Shown: in pieces, positions 9,825-19,697 of the stretch
Layout: each line of letters begins with the position of its first letter
Position numbering within the stretch: the stretch's first letter is position 1
Assembly: GCF_003324165.1 (NCBI RefSeq)
Contig: NW_025407903.1
Location: forward strand, 1 to 32,398
Reading direction: 5' to 3'
DNA length: 32,398 nt
Source: Naegleria lovaniensis
Taxonomy: Eukaryota > Heterolobosea > Eutetramitea > Acrasida > Naegleriidae
Position numbers and translations under genes: made by a program
Notes under the pieces: model-generated
The model's input: only the letters and a program-made list of their open reading frames with translations
Databases searched by the model: none
What the model was told of the DNA's origin: nothing

Positions 9825-10839
9825 ATGACACGAAATTTTGAGAGTCCCTACAAAGTTCTTGCTCCTGTTACAAAACCTCTCCGAAAGCTTGATCTCGCGT
9901 TTGGGAGAGGCTTTGATCATATGAGAGAAGATCCTGATGTACATCGGGTCATGGATGATTGGAAAGATCGATATAGGAGTTTTTTATTTGTGAGAAGGGT
10001 AAGATTTGGAAAATCAAAAATTGTACAATTAATTGTAGTACAACAATATAATCAATATTTCATGAATATACCATCGAATTGCAACAATCATGAAATATCA
10101 AATATTGAAATTTATTGATTTTTAAATCAATTGGGAATACTGGAATATCTCTCTAATTTCCAACAATTAGTTTCAAATTGCATCTCCACAGACAGGAAAA
10201 ACGAAAACTTTTGAGCCAATATATGAAAGCAATCATTCAAGTCTGGTTGGTAGAAAAATTGGAGACGTCATTGACGGAATCGATGTGTCGACTATGTTTA
10301 CTGGCTATCGTTTTAAAATTTCTGGAGCGAGTGATTCGACTGGAGTTCCTCATCAAGCAGGTATTTTTCAATATGGTCGAGTAAGGCTTTTAAAAAAACC
10401 AGGATCTTTTGGCTATCCAAGTTGGAGAGCTAAAAGAAAAGGATCCATGAAACGAAAAACAGTTCGAGGTGGTATCATTGATATGGGAACTCGTACCATC
10501 TCACTCGTCATTGTGAAGAATGGTACCAGTGTCATTCCAGGATTGACTGATGGAACTCTCCCAAAAACATTGGCTCCTAAAAGAGCTTCTAAAATTCGAA
10601 AATTGTTCAACTTGTCAAAATGTGACGACGTGAGAAAATATGTCATTAAGAGAAATGCTAAAATTTGTGGAAGTTTGGCTGAGAAGGGTGTTAAAATTCA
10701 ACGACTGATTACTCCTGAACGAATTCGGCGTAAACAGAAAAAACTTCGACAGTCCATGCAACGAGCTTTAAAGAGAATGAGGGATGAAGAAAATTATCAC
10801 AAGAGGTTTGGAAAGAGGTTTAGTGATCATCAAGAATAG
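9825..10839 (+). CDS. eS6-like (ribosomal protein S6e family) protein with a novel N-terminus, 2 exons
   Basis: Exons 9825-9998 and 10192-10839 are joined by a 193-base phase-0 GT-AG intron and give 273 residues. Exon 2 is clearly S6e: TGKTKTF, FKISGASDSTGVP, YGRVRLL, KRKTVRGG, IPGLTDGTLP, the hallmark PKRASKIRKLFNLSK, DDVRKYV and KIQRLITPERIRRKQ. S6e is a small-subunit ribosomal protein binding 18S rRNA. Normal S6e begins MKLNIS about seven residues before the TGxxK motif. Here exon 1 supplies a 58-residue segment without that start, so roughly 50 residues are added ahead of the first strand. The C-terminal phosphorylated RRLSS-type tail of cytosolic S6e is absent. It may be a specialised, possibly organelle-directed or extraribosomal, paralog rather than the main cytosolic S6e. 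Confidence 0.85.
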
Positions 10840-11058
10840 ACATCTCTAACATGAACCAGCCTTTCTTGATTGACATATACATGGAACCGTGTTCAAGGTT
10901 GAATCAGAAACCATTCCATTTTCTCATCAAGTGGTTGAACTGATTCAGGTGGAAGTGTTTAAGTGGAGAATCTGATCCATTAACATGACCACTCATCTCA
11001 CCTACAAAAAAAATATTCGCGAACATACATTTCCTTATTAATAGACGAACTGAGAACA

Positions 11059-12128
11059 ATGGGAAATTCAAAGAGTCAAAGCCTTGCTCAGTCGGAATGT
11101 TCTGAACTGATCCCCATTACATCGGGTGTTTCGTATCGAGATGCCTTAATGGATCACTTTCCGAGTTTGATTCAGCGAATGGAACACTCGAGCACAGAAC
11201 TAAAATCATTTCTTTCGTTTATTTCCCAAACGAGAGATTTGTATACCAACATGTATGAAACGTTTGATCAGAAAAACATTAAGGCTTTGAAATCAGGCAG
11301 GTGAGTAATGAATGATTTCAAACAATATTTATGAAATGAACATATCCATCAATGACAAAAATCCAAATATATTTGTTTGAAACGTTTTGTATGAAATTTA
11401 GCGCCGATGAAGGGGAATATGGAGTGTTTGGAAAGGTAGTTTCGGAAATGAGGCAAACGTCCTCCCAATTAAAATCATCGTGTACAGAGCTGGCAACTCT
11501 TTCAAACGATAGCAAGGCATTGAGTGATGAATTTAATAGCTATTTGAAAAAGGCAAGAAAGGAAGAGAAGAAGCTTTCAGAAGAAGTCAGTACCTTTAAA
11601 AAGAATTATGAAAAGGCATTGAAAAAAGAGGAATCTCAAAAAGCTACAAAATTGGAACTCGAGAGAATGCTCACCTTGTCAGAAAAACCACTCTCCAATC
11701 AAGAGAAGGAAAAGCTCGAAAGAAAATTACGTGACCTTGAGCCAGCTTTGGAAAAACTAGAATCTGATAATCGATTGCTTCTTCTCAAATTTCAAGAGCG
11801 AGAGGAAGTTTACAAAATTGGTCTTGGAAATATTTTGTCGCATTTAGAATTCATTGATAGAAAGAGATTTTCTCTCATGAAAGAGTTGACCAAAAGATTG
11901 TTAGAAATTCTCAAGACTGTAGGAGCGTGTATTTCAGATAATGCAGCCCAAGTGAATATCACCATTAAGAATTTGGAGGACGAAAAAGTCTTTGCCAATT
12001 TTGTTGCATCATGTCGAAATGAAGTGTTCATACCTGCTGCCACAACCACACAACCAGCAAACGAGCAACAACAAACCGTTGTTACAGAGGAAGGTCCAAT
12101 GATGGAATCTAATGAAACACAAGAATAA
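11059..12128 (+). CDS. F-BAR-like coiled-coil protein with possible N-myristoylation, 2 exons
   Basis: Exons 11059-11300 and 11402-12128 are joined by a 101-base GT-AG intron (GTGAGT donor, TTTAG acceptor, phase 2) and give 322 residues. The start MGNSKS fits the N-myristoylation consensus (Gly2, Ser6). Most of the protein is helical and highly charged: a first helix region around residues 25-75, a long coiled coil at about 95-185 including KKNYEKALKKEE, and further helices ending near residue 275 with DRKRFSLMKELTKRLLEIL. This order resembles F-BAR domains, which dimerise and bend membranes. The last 40 residues are low-complexity and polar. The F-BAR assignment rests on pattern only. The downstream neighbour on the opposite strand ends 80 bases away. 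Confidence 0.7.
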
Positions 12129-12208
12129 TGATTTAATGCTTTTTAACCTCAACACATGACAGCTCGCTGCTGTTGTCTTTTCAAGACGAGTCTAACCAAT
12201 CAAACATT

Positions 12209-12814
12209 TCACCTTCTCAATGAAGAATATTTCAATAAAAAGTAAACTCTCATCGAGACCAATATAATCGATGAAACTATGGCAATGGCAATATTGGAGA
12301 CAGCATCCCATGAATCGCCTGTGTCTGTTGGACCAACCAATTTGAAATAATGATTCAAGAATACCAAAACAGCTCCAACATGCAGCAAGTCACCAATTCC
12401 CAACACCAACACAGTCCAATGGAAAAATTGAGAGCTCACCAAAGCTTGTTGATTATTATTCGAAAGAATATTAAAGTTCACACGAATTAACAAGTAATGA
12501 AGCATTCCGAAACAGAAAATCATGACACCTGCAAATCGTAATGTAAACAGAATACTCTCTCTCAAGACAGGACTGCTCACTCCAGCAATTAAACCACTCA
12601 TGGATGAACTGGATGACGCGACCCGATGATCATTGGAAATCATAAATTGGACCAATGGCTTTGGAAGAAACGTTCCCAATACTAACGAGCTTTCAGGAAA
12701 TACAATGAAAATGAGTCCGACGAGTAATTCAAAGATGAAGGGTTCCCAATAAGTGACGAGAAGAAAGATTTGAAGAAAGAGGGAAGGTTTTTGATCGCGT
12801 GATGATGATTGCAT
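12209..12814 (-). CDS. Four-helix membrane protein of unknown function
   Basis: This single-exon minus-strand gene encodes 201 residues, starting at the ATG complementary to 12812-12814. Four hydrophobic segments are visible at about residues 14-40 (LLVTYWEPFIFELLVGLIF), 88-112 (LRFAGVMIFCFGMLHYLLI), 130-155 (VLVLGIGDLLHVGAVLVFL) and 172-195. A polar serine-rich loop lies between the first two, and a charged cap ends the protein (KYSSLRR). No family is recognised and no catalytic motif is seen. It is convergent with the F-BAR-like gene and divergent from the pseudouridine-synthase-like gene. It is most likely an integral membrane protein of the endomembrane system or plasma membrane. Confidence 0.7.
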   Translation of the reverse strand: MQSSSRDQKPSLFLQIFLLVTYWEPFIFELLVGLIFIVFPESSLVLGTFLPKPLVQFMISNDHRVASSSSSMSGLIAGVSSPVLRESILFTLRFAGVMIFCFGMLHYLLIRVNFNILSNNNQQALVSSQFFHWTVLVLGIGDLLHVGAVLVFLNHYFKLVGPTDTGDSWDAVSNIAIAIVSSIILVSMRVYFLLKYSSLRR

Positions 12815-13054
12815 GACGGAGAGATTTGATTGCTTTTTTTTTTGATGTGTGTATAATCGATTTGCGGAATTGTCGCACTAGAAATGATTTTGCCTTAAAT
12901 GCCAAATGTCAAGGAAGTCAAGACGTCTTTGATGTTTATTCATGGGACCAATCCAAGGGGCTATGGAGTCCTTAATTACTAAAATCATTTGAATCATGGC
13001 AACAATCCAGTTACCGCAAATTGATTGAACTGAAAAAACACTTCAAACAAAAAA

Positions 13055-14639
13055 ATGACTTTATCAAGACGTATCGATAAATTACTCTTCGAGTTGGGAT
13101 ATTGCTCGAAAATAGGACTTCGGGTATGTGTAGTATCTCAAATATTCCAATCATAGAATTAACATGATGAATTTCCCAATTGTTCAATTAACAAAATTTT
13201 ATAACATCCCATCATTATCGGAATTGAATTATTGAATGTAGAGATTTCTATCCAATCATGAATTAACTCTCATCAAACACCTCAATAACAACAAACAAAT
13301 TCACGAGAAATTTCTCGGAACCAAAAAACAACTCCGACAAGTCATTACACCCTCTCAACTTCTCATCAATGGCCAACCTGTTCATACATTAAATCCATTA
13401 ATTATTGCATTTGATAAACCTGAAGGTTGGACCTCAGAATCCTTAGGCTCACTCTATGATTATACTCATTTTCAATATCATCAAAAGATGAAAAAGAATT
13501 TTAAATTGATTGAACAGCAAGATGTAGAGAACCCTTCAAGTAGTAGTACTATTCAAATTCTTTCTCAAGAAGAAGAAGAATATTCCGAAGAAGAAGTTGA
13601 TGATGATGAATATACTTCTGATGAGCATGAAATTTCATCTTCCGAACAAATTTATTCCATTCTTGATTTATTACCCAAAGAATACCCATTAAGGAAACCA
13701 GAATTTCAATCCATTCTGCCATTACCAGATGAAATTGGTGGACTCACGATCATTACTCAATTACATTCTGTAGCGAAAGCGTTCCGATCGGTACGTGCTC
13801 CATGTCGGCGAGTCTATCGAATTCAAACACGAGATGGATTTACTGGATTGGAGGATGAAGCTCTGTTGCATTTCCGATCGGATATTAAGGATTCAATTAA
13901 GAGAGTGATCAATCCTCCTGAATTTTTCGTAGTGGATGAGAAGAAGCATATTGCTGAAATTTCATTGTATGATTACAAACCAGATAAGATTCGTGAAATG
14001 ATGAAAGCTATTCGACACGAGTTGTTGAGTGTGAAAAGAATTGGCTTGGGCGGAATTTTACTCGATGAGGATTTACCAGAATTGGTAACTCCAAAATTGA
14101 ATGATGAAACTGGATTGGTGGAGTTGACCAAACAAGAAATGAAAGCGAACAAGAAACATTGGGTGGCTTTGGATGAGGATAGAATTGAAAAATTAATGAG
14201 CTCGAAACAAGAGGTTGTGGATCGATTGAAAATCGAAAAATCAAAGGGCAAAGTAAGACGAGAGGAAGAATTGCAACGATATGCACGAGAAACAAACATT
14301 CGAAAAGAAGATTTCAACATTTCGATGAATGTCAAGCAAGAGCAAGAGTTTAAGGAAGAAGCTAAAATAACAGAGACTATTTTGGGTGTGGACCAAGAGT
14401 ATCCAGAGAAACTTGTACCAAAGAAGAACACCTCTACAAGAGAACAACACAAGCCAAAATACTCATTAACTACAATTACTGAAGCAGCACAAGCAGGAAA
14501 CCCATTAATGGACATGGAACTTGATGAGAAGGATATGGAAGAATTGCAACGTTGGAATGAAGAAACAACAGAAGAAATGCGTCAATATGCTGCCAAGTTG
14601 GAAAGGAAAAAGGCCATTACATCAAAGAAAAAGAAATAA
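13055..14639 (+). CDS. S4-domain RsuA-type pseudouridine-synthase-like protein, catalytic Asp absent, 2 exons
   Basis: Exon 1 (13055-13123) encodes MTLSRRIDKLLFELGYCSK, the start of an S4 RNA-binding domain. A 118-base phase-0 GT-AG intron leads to exon 2 (13242-14639), and the whole protein is 488 residues. The S4 fold continues to ITPSQLLINGQPV, then comes AFDKPEGW, the opening strand of RsuA/RluB-type pseudouridine synthases. An acidic insertion of about 60 residues follows. The synthase-like part resumes with LPDEIGGLTIIT, KAFRSVRAPCRRVYRIQ, REMMKAIRHELLSVKRIGLG and VELTKQEMKA. In active enzymes the first block reads RLDxDTxGLLLLT; here the aspartate position is Pro185 and the preceding arginine is Pro183. 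A long charged coiled C-terminus ends in KKKK. The internal ATG at 13488 would remove the S4 domain, so the upstream exon model is preferred. Confidence 0.8.
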
Positions 14640-14827
14640 ATATTGGTGTTGACCTTAGAAAATTCATTTGTTGGGCTGTGACCTGGTGGATGGAAAAATT
14701 TTCAACTCTGTGCAACATTTTGGCTGTGCCTCTATGCGACGTCTTAATGTAGTAACGAATTTATGTCCCTGAATTGATGCTATCCAGTTGCGAATTTCAT
14801 TAGTCTTGTTGATCTCTAATTTATTCC

Positions 14828-16208
14828 TTAGTGTAGTTTTTCAATAATGCCAGAGAAGGTTTCAAATGCATCATACACGAAAAAGTTATTGAGAGGAGTT
14901 CGGTCTCTACTAATCACCGAGATCACTTCTTGACCCAACTCTCCACCTGCCACAGCACACACAGCATTAATTTCAGCGTGTGCAAATCGACACAATATTG
15001 AACAGAATTCTAACGTGAGCATGTCAAGTTGAGCCTTTGTCACACTTGGTAAATATTTCTGAACATGTCCATTCTCTTTAAAGTTGAAAAGAGCTTGCCC
15101 GTCTTCAATGGCAGGTAAGATGTTATTGTTTGCTGCTTGATAAATGAGGAGAGTCATGACACCAAGCCACATTTTGGACAAGTTTCTCACCTTAGCCAAG
15201 TTTGCTTGGAGGGCAGTTTCTAATGGAACAAAGGAATCTGATTTTTGAATGGTTCCCTTGTCGGCTTTTCTGTTGTTGTCGGGTACAATGTAGTGTGAGT
15301 CACGTCAATGATGAACAAGTTTGAATTGGGTCATTGATGGTCATCAGAATCGATTCCATTTGTATTTTGGTGTCATGCAGCAAAAATTTCAATTTAAAAA
15401 TACAGTTCCCAAAAAACTTACAGCTTGTACTCAAAATTATCCAAATAATCATGGAAAGAAGTTACAATCAGGCCAAATGTATTGGTTGCAATAAATAATA
15501 TATTCTTCTCTCTGCAAATATTGTTAATTTTAATCTAAAGTTTTTCCCCAAATATTTCCGATATGTATCCACATAAATGTTTCATGATGAATGAATTTTA
15601 CAAGCAAATCATTGTTCGTTGATGAAATAATTATGAAATTAATAATATTATTCATTATTTCCAATTCAAGTAATTGATTACATGTGTGATCATCATCATC
15701 ACACACGTGAGTAATCATCACAAAATAAATTTCAATAATTAATTTTCAAGCAAACCAATGTGACACATACTTGTTCCTCCAGCTTTGCATTATTCAAAAT
15801 AATAAAATCAAAATTATTAAAGAATTCCTTTGGCTTTACCGACAAGGAATCCACTTCCTCAAACGTAACCTTCATCAATGGATTAAGCTCTTGTAAATTT
15901 GGATGACAAGCCTTTGCTCTATTCTCTCCGATATTAGCCTCTCGCACTAGAAAATTACATCCCAAATCAAATTGAGTAACTAATTGAGAATCCATAATAT
16001 GAACCAGTCCTACTCCAGAAAGGACAATGTTCTTACAAATTTCAGCACTTAATCCGTTCATTCCGTACACAAGAATTCGACTCTGATTTAATCTATTTTG
16101 TGTTTCAACTCCCCACAAACGAATCTGACGATCATAAATTTTAGCATGTTCCTCCGAGAGCATTGGCATGTGGTCTGAAACAGCAGAATCATTCGTTTGG
16201 TTCAACAT
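14828..16208 (-). CDS. SAE1: SUMO-activating enzyme subunit 1 (AOS1/SAE1), 3 exons
   Basis: On the minus strand exons 16208-15771, 15534-15422 and 15269-14828 are joined by GT-AG introns of 236 and 152 bases and give 330 residues. The start MLNQTND leads into KIYDRQIRLWG, the signature of Aos1/SAE1 and related E1 N-terminal halves. Then come the nucleotide-fold strand ILVYGMNGLSAEICKNIVLSGVG, LVTQFDLGCNFL, the exon-2 segment INNICREKN followed by FGLIVTSFHDYL, and the C-terminal block INAVCAVAGGELGQEV and LNNFFVYD. SAE1 pairs with the catalytic subunit Uba2 to adenylate SUMO in the nucleus. No catalytic cysteine domain is expected in this half. The first in-frame ATG of the open frame is farther upstream, but its extra residues are hydrophobic and unlike the family, so 16208 is chosen. 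Confidence 0.92.
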
Positions 16209-16324
16209 TTTAATATTATTGGGTGTTGTTGTTTTGAAAACGATATTGTGAATGATGAAATGAAAATATTTTTTCACAAACAAAAACTTTCCCGCCAGCA
16301 AAAATACAAAAAAAATCAATTTCA
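16209..16324. promoter_or_regulatory. Divergent promoter of SAE1 and TTLL9 with an E2F-like site
   Basis: Only 116 bases separate the two opposed start codons. At 16288-16296 the sequence TTTCCCGCC matches the E2F/DP consensus TTTSSCGC exactly and is the most GC-rich word in the interval. This is a motif observation; no binding data are implied. Confidence 0.4.
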
Positions 16325-17838
<1,514 letters not shown>

Positions 17839-17921
17839 TGAGTACATGGTACTTGTTGTCACGAAGAAAAATGAAACCAAAAGATCACATAATCCATGTC
17901 ATATAAAGAATTTGTTTAATT

Positions 17922-19238
17922 TCAACAATTCTCCTGCAACAATTCAACAGAATTCTGAGCTCCATCTTGCAGCTCACAAGATTGTCTCCATTTCTGTCCA
18001 TGACTTGCTACTTGCGTCCTCGAACGACTCTTGACATACTTCTCTGCAATCAATTTCCAATTATTACCACATTCTTTCAATCCTTGAAGAAACCGTTCAT
18101 GTTCCTCCTCCGTCCACCATCCCTTATTGTGACCATTCTTGTTTTGAGTGGCAATACTTTTCGTTGCAGATGTTTTTAATCTCAGTTTTCCAATTTTTTG
18201 TTTCGAGTATTGAGGTGAAAGTTTTGTTTCAGAATCATCATCTTCTTGTTGATGATATTCGTGAGATGTGGATTCTTTCGAGGAAGTGTCTTTGGATGGT
18301 GATTTACAAGTTGTTTTTCTAAGGAGGGTTGAAGTGGTAGAGTTTTGAGACGACATGTTTGATCCCAGAGATGGTTCATGGAATGATGTGGAATTGTTTG
18401 TTTGATTGATTTCACATGCCGACGTCGCAGAGGACGACGAGGACGAGGTGGAGGATGGCGAATCTCTGACCATAGAGTTCATTGGATTCATTCGTGGTGG
18501 TAAATCTTCTCTCGTGTGTTGATGATCGACGACCACATTCAAATGTTGTTGGTTATGATCATGATTTGAGGAAGAAGATGAAAACGTCGATAACACCAGA
18601 GAAGATGAGCTCGATCGATCATTAAGGAAGTAGTTGTGGTGATCATAATCCGTATATGGATGAGAGATACATGGTGTCCTGTGTGGGGAAGATTGCAATT
18701 GGTTTTGATCCTTCTTATACATGGAAAGTACTAGTGCTCGTGGAGGATGTCGTCGTCGTTGTTCACATTGTTGTTTCTGTTTTTGGTAATCATGAGGAGG
18801 AGGAGGAGTACTCATGGAACACGGAGAATATCTTTCAAGAGAAGAAGAAGGAGAGTAACAAGCAACATGCTCCTCCAAAACATGTTCAACACCTTGTAAC
18901 AAGGTATTACTCATCATCATCATGGAAGAGCTCTTGGTCGGTAAATGACAATGTCCATAGTTATAGTTATGGTTACAGTAAGAATTGTTATGATTAAAGT
19001 CATGTCGTGAGGATATGGATGTTGTTGGAAGTGGCGGTGGTGGTTTAAAAGTCAGCTTGGATAAATATTCTCGATCAGAATCATGGGGTGGTGGTGTTGA
19101 TGTTGTGAACATGGATGGCATTTCTGAATATACAGAAGATAGATACAAGTGTTCAATGGAAGGTAATGGACAAGTATTGAGAGGATTTTCATTCCAATCC
19201 ATCATCATCATGGGAAGACTCTTCATCATGGTTCGCAT
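17922..19238 (-). CDS. MYB-related transcription factor, SHAQKYF-class variant
   Basis: This single-exon minus-strand gene encodes 438 residues from the ATG complementary to 19236-19238. The first 360 residues are low-complexity (Ser, His, Pro, Asn and Met runs) and probably disordered. One MYB repeat lies at about residues 372-419: WWTEEEHERFLQGLKECG, NNWKLIAEKYV, then the recognition helix SRTQVASHGQKWRQ. The TQVASHxQK block is the signature of SHAQKYF-class single-repeat MYBs of plants, amoebae and other protists, with HAQKYF changed to HGQKWR. It should act as a DNA-binding nuclear regulator; targets are unknown. Its 3' end is 83 bases from the convergent TTLL9 gene. A strong E2F-like site lies about 355 bases upstream of its start. 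Confidence 0.85.
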   Translation of the reverse strand: MRTMMKSLPMMMMDWNENPLNTCPLPSIEHLYLSSVYSEMPSMFTTSTPPPHDSDREYLSKLTFKPPPPLPTTSISSRHDFNHNNSYCNHNYNYGHCHLPTKSSSMMMMSNTLLQGVEHVLEEHVACYSPSSSLERYSPCSMSTPPPPHDYQKQKQQCEQRRRHPPRALVLSMYKKDQNQLQSSPHRTPCISHPYTDYDHHNYFLNDRSSSSSLVLSTFSSSSSNHDHNQQHLNVVVDHQHTREDLPPRMNPMNSMVRDSPSSTSSSSSSATSACEINQTNNSTSFHEPSLGSNMSSQNSTTSTLLRKTTCKSPSKDTSSKESTSHEYHQQEDDDSETKLSPQYSKQKIGKLRLKTSATKSIATQNKNGHNKGWWTEEEHERFLQGLKECGNNWKLIAEKYVKSRSRTQVASHGQKWRQSCELQDGAQNSVELLQENC

Positions 19239-19697
19239 CTTTTACTTTTAAAAAGGGTAAGCCGGACAGTATATGATACAATCAATTTTGAATGGGATGG
19301 TTATGATGATGAATATATGTATTCGTTGGATTGATTCAGTAGGATATGATGATGAGGATATATGGTTTGGTATTCTCTAATTTTGATTTATTTCAATAAT
19401 AATCCAAACAGAAAAATATGTGAGTATTGCGTGGTTGTGCAGATGCGTGTGGTTTTTTTTTGCTTGGGTTGTGTGAGGAGTAATAAACGCATCATGGTCC
19501 AATCGAAATGCGAGGTTGGGAGTTTTTTGGACCAATCCGGATATTTGTTCAGTATGACGGTTGACGAAAGTGAAAATATAATTTTCAGAGCACTTCCGCG
19601 CCAATGAAGTTTTTTCGTTGTGTGCTGGAAAACAATACCCTCTTGGTACACATCCTATGTGAGAGAAGTCTCATGAAATGTTTTAAAACTCCACTCA
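19239..19697. other. Intergenic region upstream of the MYB gene
   Basis: These 459 bases lie between the MYB start and the stop of the first GT61-like gene, so they contain the MYB promoter and the glycosyltransferase 3' end. Apart from the E2F-like word listed separately, I see GATGAT/GATATG-rich AT sequence near 19300-19360 and no convincing gene. Confidence 0.6.
19594..19604. promoter_or_regulatory. E2F-like word upstream of the MYB gene
   Basis: TTCCGCGCCAA contains, on the opposite strand, TTGGCGCGGAA, which closely matches E2F/DP binding sites (TTTSSCGC with a symmetric GC core). It lies in the region upstream of the MYB gene start. Function is inference. Confidence 0.35.

Noticed and set aside
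13973-14515. Minus-strand ORF of 180 codons
   Set aside because: It is the antisense shadow of the pseudouridine-synthase-like gene and is rich in Ser/Phe as expected for the complement of Lys/Glu codons.
18656-18997. Plus-strand ORF of 113 codons
   Set aside because: It lies wholly antisense to the MYB gene's low-complexity region and is best explained as its shadow.
19300-19360. GATGAT/GATATG-rich stretch considered as a tandem repeat
   Set aside because: The units are irregular and similar short runs occur elsewhere in the window, so no defined repeat array is present.
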